Positions 23,043-30,240 of a stretch of DNA of 44,942 nucleotides are shown one piece after another. The position numbers were made by a program, and so were the translations under genes. This DNA is from JBEKJU01 sp050011095 (GTDB taxonomy: Bacteria; Desulfobacterota; Syntrophorhabdia; Syntrophorhabdales; WCHB1-27): contig JBEKJU010000002.1 in assembly GCA_050011095.1 (NCBI GenBank), positions 1 to 44,942 of the forward strand. Direction: 5' to 3'. How positions within the stretch are numbered: position 1 is the first letter of the stretch; the number at the start of each line of letters is the position of its first letter. The notes beneath the pieces were generated by a model, which did no database searches, had not been told where the DNA came from, and was given only the letters and a program-made list of their open reading frames with translations.

Positions 23043-23552
23043 ATGACTAGAGGTGAAATGCTGAAAATTGGAGAAGTAGCAGTGTATCCCGGTCATGGCG
23101 TGGGCAGAATCGAATCGATAGAAGAAAAGGTCATCTCGGGAACGAGGCAGGCTTTCTACATCATGCGGATTCTTGATTCCGATATGACGATCATGATCCC
23201 CGTGGAGAGCGCCCAGCACGCGGGCCTCCGCTACGTCATCGATTCCGACGAGGTCCTGAAGGTCTATGACATCCTGAAGGACAGGAGCTTTATCCACGAC
23301 ACGTCTCCGTGGAACAGGCGATACAAGGAGTATATGGAGCGGATCAAGAGCGGCTCCATCTTCGAGATCGCCATGGTGCTGAGGGAGCTTTACAGCCTCA
23401 GAATGTGGAAGGAACTCTCCTTCGGCGAGAGAAAGATGTTCGAAACGGCACGGAACCTGATAAAGAAAGAACTCTCCATCGCATTGAGCAAGGACGAAGA
23501 AGAGATAGTCACTGACATAGAGAGCATATTCACGAACAGTCCAAAAGGTTAG
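23043..23552 (+). CDS. carD: CarD family transcriptional regulator
   Basis: A CarD/CdnL-type RNA polymerase-binding protein, 169 aa. The N-terminal Tudor-like RNA polymerase interaction domain shows LKIGEVAVYPGHGVGRIESIE and MIPVESAQHAGLRYVID. The helical C-terminal DNA-binding domain shows WNRRYKEYMERIKSGSIFE, LYSLRMWKELSFGERKMFE and ARNLIKKELSIAL. CarD stabilises open complexes at stable-RNA and other promoters. Two starts are nearly equivalent: ATG 23043 and ATG 23058 are each preceded by the same GAGGTGAA sequence at the same distance. The second aligns best with typical CarD N-termini. It is followed closely by the PIN-TRAM gene, as in many Deltaproteobacteria and Firmicutes. Confidence 0.93.
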   Translation: MTRGEMLKIGEVAVYPGHGVGRIESIEEKVISGTRQAFYIMRILDSDMTIMIPVESAQHAGLRYVIDSDEVLKVYDILKDRSFIHDTSPWNRRYKEYMERIKSGSIFEIAMVLRELYSLRMWKELSFGERKMFETARNLIKKELSIALSKDEEEIVTDIESIFTNSPKG

Positions 23553-23557
23553 ATTCT

Positions 23558-24604
23558 TTGACCATCGTATTGCAGCTTGTTCTGATAGCGGTGACGGCCG
23601 TTACCGGCTACTTTATCGTGAGAGGGGTTTTCCCGAATCCCCTTTACGATCTGGTCGGGGCTGCCCTGGGCCTGGTCGTCGGTTACCTCGTCATTAAGCT
23701 CGAAGAGAAACTGAAGGAAATACCCCTCAAGATCATTATCGGAACACTGGTGGGCATCACCATCGGTCTCTTCGTGACGAACCTCTTCATCTCAAAGCTC
23801 CTCCTGACCCACGCAAAGGATGCCCCCATCACCCTGCCGATCTACATTCTGCTCTATTTCGTCATGGGCTATCTGGGCTTTCGGATCGGCGAGAAGAAGA
23901 GCCACACCCTCGACCTGTCGAAGGTGCCGCTCTTCGGTTCGATGGAGGCGAGCGAGGGCAACAAGATCCTCGACACGAGCGTGATCATCGACGGCAGGAT
24001 CGCGGATGTATGTGAAACAGGCTTCCTGGAAGGGACGTTCGTGATCCCCCAGTTCGTCCTTTATGAGATTCAGCATATCGCCGATCTCCAGGACCCGGTG
24101 CGGAAGACCAGGGGCAGGCGCGGCCTTGATATACTGCACCGCCTTCAGAAGCAGACCCACATCAAGGTGAAGATCGTCGATATCGATTTTCCCAAGCTGA
24201 AAGACGTCGATTCGAAATTGATCGCCCTCGCGAAGAGCCTCAACGGGAAGGTCGTGACGAACGACTATAACCTCAACAAGGTCGCCGAGCTTCAGGGGAT
24301 CAGCGTGCTCAATATGAACGAGCTGGCCACCGCATTGAAGCCGGCCATACTTCCCGGAGAGTTGCTCACCATCAGGATCGTGAAGGAAGGCAAGGAGTAC
24401 GGCCAGGGCATCGGGTACCTCGACGACGGAACCATGGTGGTTGTCGATGACTCGAAAAGGCTGATCGGAAAAACCGTCGACGTCGTCGTGACCAGCCTCC
24501 TTCAGACAACCTCCGGCCGGATGATCTTCGGCAAGCTGAAGGAGCAGGCCGAAAAGGAATTCTATTTCCCCGAAGACTACAACTACGAAGAGCACGTGAG
24601 GTAG
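23558..24604 (+). CDS. Membrane-anchored PIN-TRAM domain protein (YacL family)
   Basis: A 348-residue protein. Four hydrophobic segments lie in residues 1-115 (VLQLVLIAVTAVTGYFIV, LYDLVGAALGLVVGYLVI, IIIGTLVGITIGLFV, LPIYILLYFVMGYLGF). A PIN nuclease-like domain follows (KILDTSVIIDGRIADVCETG, VLYEIQHIAD, RGRRGLDILHRLQ, KVVTNDYNLNKVAELQGI) with the usual Asp residues. The C-terminal TRAM domain is GKEYGQGIGYLDDGTMVVVD. Family members are putative membrane-tethered RNases, but the activity is unproven. TTG 23558 is used as start, five bases after carD. The carD-yacL-ispD-ispF order is also known from Bacillus. Confidence 0.9.
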   Translation: MTIVLQLVLIAVTAVTGYFIVRGVFPNPLYDLVGAALGLVVGYLVIKLEEKLKEIPLKIIIGTLVGITIGLFVTNLFISKLLLTHAKDAPITLPIYILLYFVMGYLGFRIGEKKSHTLDLSKVPLFGSMEASEGNKILDTSVIIDGRIADVCETGFLEGTFVIPQFVLYEIQHIADLQDPVRKTRGRRGLDILHRLQKQTHIKVKIVDIDFPKLKDVDSKLIALAKSLNGKVVTNDYNLNKVAELQGISVLNMNELATALKPAILPGELLTIRIVKEGKEYGQGIGYLDDGTMVVVDDSKRLIGKTVDVVVTSLLQTTSGRMIFGKLKEQAEKEFYFPEDYNYEEHVR

Positions 24605-24606
24605 GC

Positions 24607-25305
24607 ATGAGAACTTTGGCGATAGTCCTTGCCGGCGGAGCGGGCAAGCGCATGGGCTCTTCGACGAACAAGCAGTTCCTCCTCCTCGACAACAGGCCCA
24701 TCCTGGTTCACACGCTGCAGGTCTTTCAGGAGTGCAGGCCTGTCGACGGCATCTACCTCGTCGTCAACCAGAAGGACCTGTCTATCATACAGGAGGAGAT
24801 CCTCGAGGCGTATCACTTCAGCAAGATCCTGAAGCTCGTCATCGGCGGCCGGCTGAGGCAGGACTCCGTGCGGAACGGGCTTGAGGCGATCGATGAGACC
24901 TGTGACATCGTCATCATTCACGATGCGGCCCGTCCGTTTGTCTCGCCGGCCTTCGTCGAGAAGTCGATATTTCTGATGGAAATGTTCGATGCCATTATCC
25001 CCGCGATCCCCGCAAAGGATACGATCAAGGTCGTCTCGAAAGAGGGGTTTGTCCAGAAGACCCTGGAGAGGGATGCCCTCTGGCATATCCAGACCCCCCA
25101 GACGTTCAAGTACGAACTCATCACGAAGGCCTACAGGGAGGGCATGGGGAAAAAGCTCTGCGGCTACGATGACTCGACCTTTATCGAACATCTGGGCAAG
25201 AAGGTCAAGGTCGTTGAAGGCTCCCCGTACAACATAAAGATCACGACCCCTGAAGATCTCATCATAGCGAAAGGACTCCTTGCGCACCTGAAAGGAAATG
25301 CATGA
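24607..25305 (+). CDS. ispD: 2-C-methyl-D-erythritol 4-phosphate cytidylyltransferase
   Basis: Third MEP pathway step: MEP plus CTP gives CDP-ME and pyrophosphate. The 232-residue protein shows the nucleotide-binding ALVLAGGAGKRMG-like VLAGGAGKRMGSSTNKQF, GGRLRQDSVRNGLEAI, IHDAARPFVSP, AIPAKDTIK and QTPQTFKYELI. It starts two bases after the PIN-TRAM stop and overlaps ispF by four bases (ATGA). dxs lies 20 kb upstream in another operon. Confidence 0.96.
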   Translation: MRTLAIVLAGGAGKRMGSSTNKQFLLLDNRPILVHTLQVFQECRPVDGIYLVVNQKDLSIIQEEILEAYHFSKILKLVIGGRLRQDSVRNGLEAIDETCDIVIIHDAARPFVSPAFVEKSIFLMEMFDAIIPAIPAKDTIKVVSKEGFVQKTLERDALWHIQTPQTFKYELITKAYREGMGKKLCGYDDSTFIEHLGKKVKVVEGSPYNIKITTPEDLIIAKGLLAHLKGNA

Positions 25306-25787
25306 GGATCGGCCTCGGCTATGATGCGCATGCATTTATCGAGGACAGGCCATTGTTTCTCGGTGGGGTCCGCATCGCCTTCGACAAGGGCCTTCTCGGC
25401 CACTCGGACGGGGATGTGCTCCTCCACGCTATCAGCGACGCCGTGCTGGGCGCAGCCGGCGCCGACGATATAGGCGTCCACTTCCCGAATACGGACAAGA
25501 CGACGGAGGGCATGGAGAGCGCGAAGATCCTCGGCCGGTGCATGGAGCTCGCCAGGACGAGGGGCTACGAATTAGTCAATCTGGATGCCGTCGTCGTGGC
25601 TGAGGCCCCCAGGATCATGCCGTACCGCGAGGAGATAAGGACGAATATCGCCCGCATCATGGCGGTGGACGTCAGCCGGATAAGCGTAAAGGGCAAGACG
25701 ACGGAGGGCATGGGCTTTACGGGGAAAAAAGAGGGCATCGAGTCTTTCGCGGTCTGTCTGCTCATGGAAAGGGGCGCCCCATGGTGA
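25302..25787 (+). CDS. ispF: 2-C-methyl-D-erythritol 2,4-cyclodiphosphate synthase
   Basis: Fifth MEP step: CDP-ME-2-phosphate gives MEcPP and CMP. The 161-residue protein shows GLGYDAHAF (zinc Asp and His), GHSDGDVLLHAISDAVLGAAG (zinc His), DIGVHFPNTD, and ISVKGKTTEGMGFTG. The length and order next to ispD are typical. The ATG overlaps the ispD stop. The last seven bases overlap the second gltX. Confidence 0.97.
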   Translation: MRIGLGYDAHAFIEDRPLFLGGVRIAFDKGLLGHSDGDVLLHAISDAVLGAAGADDIGVHFPNTDKTTEGMESAKILGRCMELARTRGYELVNLDAVVVAEAPRIMPYREEIRTNIARIMAVDVSRISVKGKTTEGMGFTGKKEGIESFAVCLLMERGAPW

Positions 25788-27151
25788 GGGTACGATTTGC
25801 ACCCAGTCCCACGGGAAACCTGCACGTGGGAAACGGGAGGACCGCCGTTCTCAACTACCTCTTCGCCCGCCATGAGAAGGGCCGCTTTATCCTGAGGATA
25901 GAGGATACCGATCTGGAGCGGTCCCAGGTGGCCTTCGAGGAGTCGATCAAGACCGATCTCAGGTGGCTCGGCATCGACTGGGACGAGGGACCCGACCGGC
26001 AGTCGGAGCGGCTCGATATCTACCGGAACCACGCGGGGATGCTTCTTGAGAGGGGCCTCGCCTACAAGTGCTTCTGTTCGAGGGAGGGGCTTGAATCGGC
26101 CCGCGCCGACGCGCTCAGGCGGGGGGAGCCGCCGAGGTACGGACAGACGTGCCGGAACCTGCCCGATGGCGCCGTAAGGGCCCTTGAGGCGCAGGGCAGG
26201 CCCTTTGTGCTCAGGTTCAAATCACCCGCAAAAGGGATCGCCTTCACGGACGGTATCCACGGCGCAATGGATTTTCCCGCCGGTCACGTGGATGACTTCA
26301 TCATCATGAGGACGGACCGGGTCGCCTCTTACAACTTCGCCGCCGCGGTCGACGATCTCCTCATGGGCATTACGCACGTCATCAGGGGGGCCGATCACCT
26401 CCCGAATACGCCGAAGCAGATCATGCTTTTTCTCGCCTTCGGCAAGGAGCCGCCCGCATACGCCCACCACTCGCTGCTTCTGGGAAACGACAGAAAGCCT
26501 CTCAGCAAGAGGCACGGCGCGACCACGGTAGCGGAGTTCCGGGCACTCGGCATCCTTCCTGAGGCCATGGTGAACTACCTCGCGATTATCGGGCGGCGGA
26601 CGGACGATGAGCTGATGGGGGTCGTACGGCTGGTCGAGACATTTTCCCTCCGGTCCTTTTCCTCGTCCGATACCCTCTTCGACAGGGAAAAGCTGCTGTG
26701 GCTCAATAAAGAGCACATGCGCATCATGCCGCCCGCCCTTCTCGCGGCCATGATGGGCCTGCCGGAAACGGACCGGGAAAAAGTGGCTGCCTTGCGGGAA
26801 AATGCGAGAACCCTCAATGACATGCGCGCAATGCTCGCCATGTTCGAAGGGGCCGACATCGAGGAGGACGCCGTGATCTACCTTTCGACGCTCAAGGACG
26901 GACACGGTCTGCGCGCGCTCCTTCAGGGGATAACCGAAGGGGACCACCGCGATTTCGAGGACCTTTTCAAGGGACTGGAGAAAAGGAGCGCCCTTGCAAG
27001 GAGGGAGATCCTCATGGTGCTCAGGATCGCGATCACGGGCAGGAAGAGCGGGCCTCCCCTGAAAGAGCTCTACCGGTTCGTCCCGAAGGATATTATGCTG
27101 AAGAGGGCAGAATGGTTGGAAAAAAGGTTTTCCGGGCCATCAGAAGCATAA
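25781..27151 (+). CDS. gltX: Glutamyl-tRNA synthetase (copy 2)
   Basis: A second discriminating or non-discriminating GluRS, 456 aa. It has VRFAPSPTGNLHVGNGRTAV, LRIEDTDLERSQ, NFAAAVDDLLMGITHVIRGADH and the KMSKS-equivalent PLSKRHG. The zinc-like segment is CFC...TCRN, one cysteine fewer than the other copy. The C-terminal anticodon-binding part is clearly different from copy 1. In bacteria with two GluRS, one copy may specialise in charging tRNA-Gln with Glu for later amidation; which does so here is unknown. It lies inside the ispD-ispF-ntrB-ntrC transcript. Confidence 0.92.
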   Translation: MVRVRFAPSPTGNLHVGNGRTAVLNYLFARHEKGRFILRIEDTDLERSQVAFEESIKTDLRWLGIDWDEGPDRQSERLDIYRNHAGMLLERGLAYKCFCSREGLESARADALRRGEPPRYGQTCRNLPDGAVRALEAQGRPFVLRFKSPAKGIAFTDGIHGAMDFPAGHVDDFIIMRTDRVASYNFAAAVDDLLMGITHVIRGADHLPNTPKQIMLFLAFGKEPPAYAHHSLLLGNDRKPLSKRHGATTVAEFRALGILPEAMVNYLAIIGRRTDDELMGVVRLVETFSLRSFSSSDTLFDREKLLWLNKEHMRIMPPALLAAMMGLPETDREKVAALRENARTLNDMRAMLAMFEGADIEEDAVIYLSTLKDGHGLRALLQGITEGDHRDFEDLFKGLEKRSALARREILMVLRIAITGRKSGPPLKELYRFVPKDIMLKRAEWLEKRFSGPSEA

Positions 27152-28605
27152 ACGTCAAGAACGTCTTCCGGCGGCTCTCGCTCAGAACGCAACTCCTGCT
27201 GATCCTCCTTTTCGTCCTTCTGATTTCCGTAAGCTCTCTCTCGATCATCTCAGCGAGGAGCGAGGAGGCCATCATCGATAAGGTGACGGGCGACCTCGAC
27301 GATATTACGAAGGCGATTCAGATAAGCGTGGAGGAGCTGACCTACAGGGGCGACAGCACGCAGAGGCTAAAGAGCTACGTGGATATGCTCAACCGGAAGG
27401 GCATAAAGGAGATATCCATCATAAGCGACGATGCCCAGGTGATAGCGAGTTCGAACCCCAAGAAAATAGGCACCATGGAAAACCCGAAGAAGATCGCGGG
27501 GCAGGACAGGACCACGAAGAAAAAGAACCTCATCATCACGGCCAAGCTCGGCGAAGAGAGCGGAAAGGAGGGGCAGCGCCTCTACAACGTGATCATGCCC
27601 GTCTCCATCAAGGGCCAGAACCTCGGCTACATCCACATCAGCATGATCCTGGACGACTACAAGTATCTCCAGAGGAAGAACCACCTGAAGAGGATACTGG
27701 GCACGGTCTTCGCGTTCGCCATAGGCATCATCATATCGCTCGTTCTCGCCCAGCAGTACACCGACCCCATCAAGAAGATCGCGAACGCGAGCAGGAGGAT
27801 CGCCGAGGGAAAACTCGTCAAGATACCCGAGAACGACCGGAGAGACGAGATCGGGGTGCTCATGAGAAGCTTCAACGAGATGGTCGAAAAGCTGAGTGAG
27901 AGGAAGGAGCTCGAAGAAAAGCTGAAAAAGACGGAACAGCTCTCCATGATCGGTCAGCTCGCCTCCGGCATCGCCCATGAGGTGCGCAACCCCCTTAACT
28001 TCCTTTCCCTCTCCATCGGCCACATCAAGGAGAGACTCGTGGAGGAGGGGATGTCGGAGAGCGACGATATCGGCAACCTCCTCGACAACCTCAAGAAGGA
28101 GCTTTACCGGGTCAACGAGCTGATAAACAATTTTCTCTTCGTAGGGAAGCCGATCACCCTGAACAAGGGATGGGTAACGCCGAAGGCCCTCATGGGGGAC
28201 GCCTTGTACACCTTACAGGACAAGGTGAGAGACGGGATAGAGATCACTTCGGTCTGCCCGGACGGGCACATGCGCATTTACTGTGACAGGGAGTATATGC
28301 GCATGTGCCTGATCAACCTCATCCTTAACTCCGCCCAGGCGATCGAGGACAAGGGGAGTATCGTCGTGAAATTCGCCGTCGAAGGCGACATGGCATCCAT
28401 TTCGGTGACCGACGACGGAAAGGGCATGGAGGACATCGACAGGATATTCGAGCCATACTATTCAACGAAGAAACTGGGCATCGGCCTCGGGCTCACCATC
28501 ACACAAAGGTTTGTTGAAGAGCATGCAGGCACGATCTCGGCGGAAAGCATCGCGGGTGAGAAGACGGTGATGACGATAAGGGTGCCGGTCCATGCGGTCT
28601 CATAA
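27112..28605 (+). CDS. Sensor histidine kinase (NtrB/AtoS-like)
   Basis: A 497-residue membrane kinase. Membrane segment 1 is at about residues 24-46 (LLLILLFVLLISVSSLSII), followed by a periplasmic sensor of about 150 residues. Segment 2 is at about 195-213, then a HAMP linker (DPIKKIANASRRIAEG). The HisKA domain has phospho-acceptor His near residue 288 in GIAHEVRNPLNFL. The ATPase domain has N-box LINLILNSAQAI, G1 VTDDGKGM and G2 LGIGLGLTI. It overlaps gltX2 by 40 bases and the regulator gene by 14, so the pair is coupled. The signal is unknown. Confidence 0.93.
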   Translation: MVGKKVFRAIRSINVKNVFRRLSLRTQLLLILLFVLLISVSSLSIISARSEEAIIDKVTGDLDDITKAIQISVEELTYRGDSTQRLKSYVDMLNRKGIKEISIISDDAQVIASSNPKKIGTMENPKKIAGQDRTTKKKNLIITAKLGEESGKEGQRLYNVIMPVSIKGQNLGYIHISMILDDYKYLQRKNHLKRILGTVFAFAIGIIISLVLAQQYTDPIKKIANASRRIAEGKLVKIPENDRRDEIGVLMRSFNEMVEKLSERKELEEKLKKTEQLSMIGQLASGIAHEVRNPLNFLSLSIGHIKERLVEEGMSESDDIGNLLDNLKKELYRVNELINNFLFVGKPITLNKGWVTPKALMGDALYTLQDKVRDGIEITSVCPDGHMRIYCDREYMRMCLINLILNSAQAIEDKGSIVVKFAVEGDMASISVTDDGKGMEDIDRIFEPYYSTKKLGIGLGLTITQRFVEEHAGTISAESIAGEKTVMTIRVPVHAVS

Positions 28606-30121
28606 AGGAACGGTCCTCGTGGTTGAGGACGACATGAATCAGAGGGGCATAGTCAAGACGATCCTCGCCAAGGACGGTTTTTACGTGGAGGGCGTAGGAA
28701 CGGGGAAAAAGGCGCTTGAGCTCCTCAAGAACAGCTCCTTCGACCTCGTTTTGACGGACCTCCGGCTCCCCGATGTCGAGGGCACGGAGGTCCTGAAAGA
28801 GGTGAAGTCCCAGAACGGACCGTGTCACGTAATCATTATGACGGCCTACGGCTCCATCCCTTCCGCAATAGAGGCGACAAAGCTGGGTGCCTTCCATTAC
28901 CTTGAAAAACCGCTGGAAAAGGACCAGCTCCTGCTCGTGATGAATAACGCGATGAATCAGGTGAAGCTCCTCAGGGACAACCTGATGCTCAAGGACCAGC
29001 TTTACGATAAGTTCCATCTGGACAATATTATCGGCGATCACGGCAGTATGCGCGACCTTTTCGCCATCGTGAGGAAGGTCGCCCCCACCAGCTCAACCGT
29101 CCTCATCTACGGGGAGAGCGGAACGGGAAAGGAGCTTTTCGCAAAGAGCATCCACTACAACAGCCCGAGGAAGGACAGCCCCTTTTTTGCCATCAACTGC
29201 GCGTCCATTCCCGAGAACCTCCTGGAAAGCGAGCTTTTCGGATACGAGAAGGGTGCCTTCACGGGCGCCCTTACCCGTCATACAGGCCTCTTCGAGCAGG
29301 CAAACGGTAGCACCCTCTTCCTCGATGAGATCGGCGACCTCACCCTCGCCATGCAGGCGAAGATACTCCGGGCGATCCAGGAAAAGGAGATACGCCGCGT
29401 GGGAGGCAAGGAGACGCTGAAGCTGGATGTGCGCATCATCACCGCCACGAACAAGAAGCTGGAAGCAGAGATCGCCAAGGGAAATTTCCGTGAGGACCTG
29501 TACTACAGGCTGAATGTCATAGCCTTTACCATACCTCCCCTCAGGGACAAGAAGACCGATATCCCCGTCCTCGTCGAGCATTTCCTGAGAAAACTGAATG
29601 ACACCCACGGGCAAAGAAAGGCCATCTCGAAAGAGGTGCTTCAGGCCATGCTCGATTATCCCTGGCCGGGAAACATAAGACAGCTCGAATCAGTCGTCGA
29701 GCGCTCCTACATTATGTGCGAGGGAGGGGTGATCCACGTCGAACACATGCCGGAGGAGATAAAGCAGGAAGGGAACGAAAAATCATCCCAGAAATTGCGG
29801 CTTGTCGCCGATTACCTTATCGACGCGAAGCTGACCGCGGCCGAATACCGTCTCTACCTGTACCTCACGAAGCTCGACAGCGAGAGGGGGGAAGATGCCG
29901 AGCCGCCGGAGCCGAGGGCCGTCATGGAACGGCTCGGCATCAACAGGGATACATTTTTTGTCGGCATCGCGAAGCTGAAAGAGTTGGGGCTGTACAATTT
30001 CAGGGCAAGGCGGGCGCAGGCAAAACGATCGGGCCTGTCACGACATGGACAGGAAGGGATCGACGAAAACACGCCGGCCGACGGCCGACCGAAATCGGAA
30101 AAACCGCACTTTTCTTCGTGA
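28592..30121 (+). CDS. Sigma-54-dependent response regulator (NtrC-like, atypical C-terminus)
   Basis: A 509-residue activator. The receiver domain has phospho-acceptor Asp56 (LVLTDLRLPD) and the conserved Lys in HYLEKPLEKD. The AAA+ domain has Walker A GESGTGKE (about 174-181), the sigma-54 contact loop GAFTGA (about 221-226), Walker B TLFLDEIGDL and arginine-finger region FREDLYYRLNV, ending WPGNIRQLESVVERS. The last 100 residues are not the usual Fis-type HTH. Instead they show LTAAEYRLYLYLTKLDSERG and VMERLGINRDTFFVGIAKLK, ending in ELGLYNF, which looks like a winged helix, then a low-complexity basic tail. It is coupled to the kinase gene. Targets are unknown. Confidence 0.92.
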   Translation: MRSHKGTVLVVEDDMNQRGIVKTILAKDGFYVEGVGTGKKALELLKNSSFDLVLTDLRLPDVEGTEVLKEVKSQNGPCHVIIMTAYGSIPSAIEATKLGAFHYLEKPLEKDQLLLVMNNAMNQVKLLRDNLMLKDQLYDKFHLDNIIGDHGSMRDLFAIVRKVAPTSSTVLIYGESGTGKELFAKSIHYNSPRKDSPFFAINCASIPENLLESELFGYEKGAFTGALTRHTGLFEQANGSTLFLDEIGDLTLAMQAKILRAIQEKEIRRVGGKETLKLDVRIITATNKKLEAEIAKGNFREDLYYRLNVIAFTIPPLRDKKTDIPVLVEHFLRKLNDTHGQRKAISKEVLQAMLDYPWPGNIRQLESVVERSYIMCEGGVIHVEHMPEEIKQEGNEKSSQKLRLVADYLIDAKLTAAEYRLYLYLTKLDSERGEDAEPPEPRAVMERLGINRDTFFVGIAKLKELGLYNFRARRAQAKRSGLSRHGQEGIDENTPADGRPKSEKPHFSS

Positions 30122-30240
30122 TCACGGTAAAGGGGCCGGCCTCAGGGCGCATTCAAGGGGCGGGGCCGTTACCATTACCTTCGAACATCTCCTCGCGGAT
30201 CCTGCGCGCAGCGATAATTATAAGGTCTCATGGACTGCCA

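Noticed and set aside
30122..30240. Possible small gene between ntrC and priA
   Set aside because: Only frames overlapping the ntrC tail are open; convergent spacer with no start signal.
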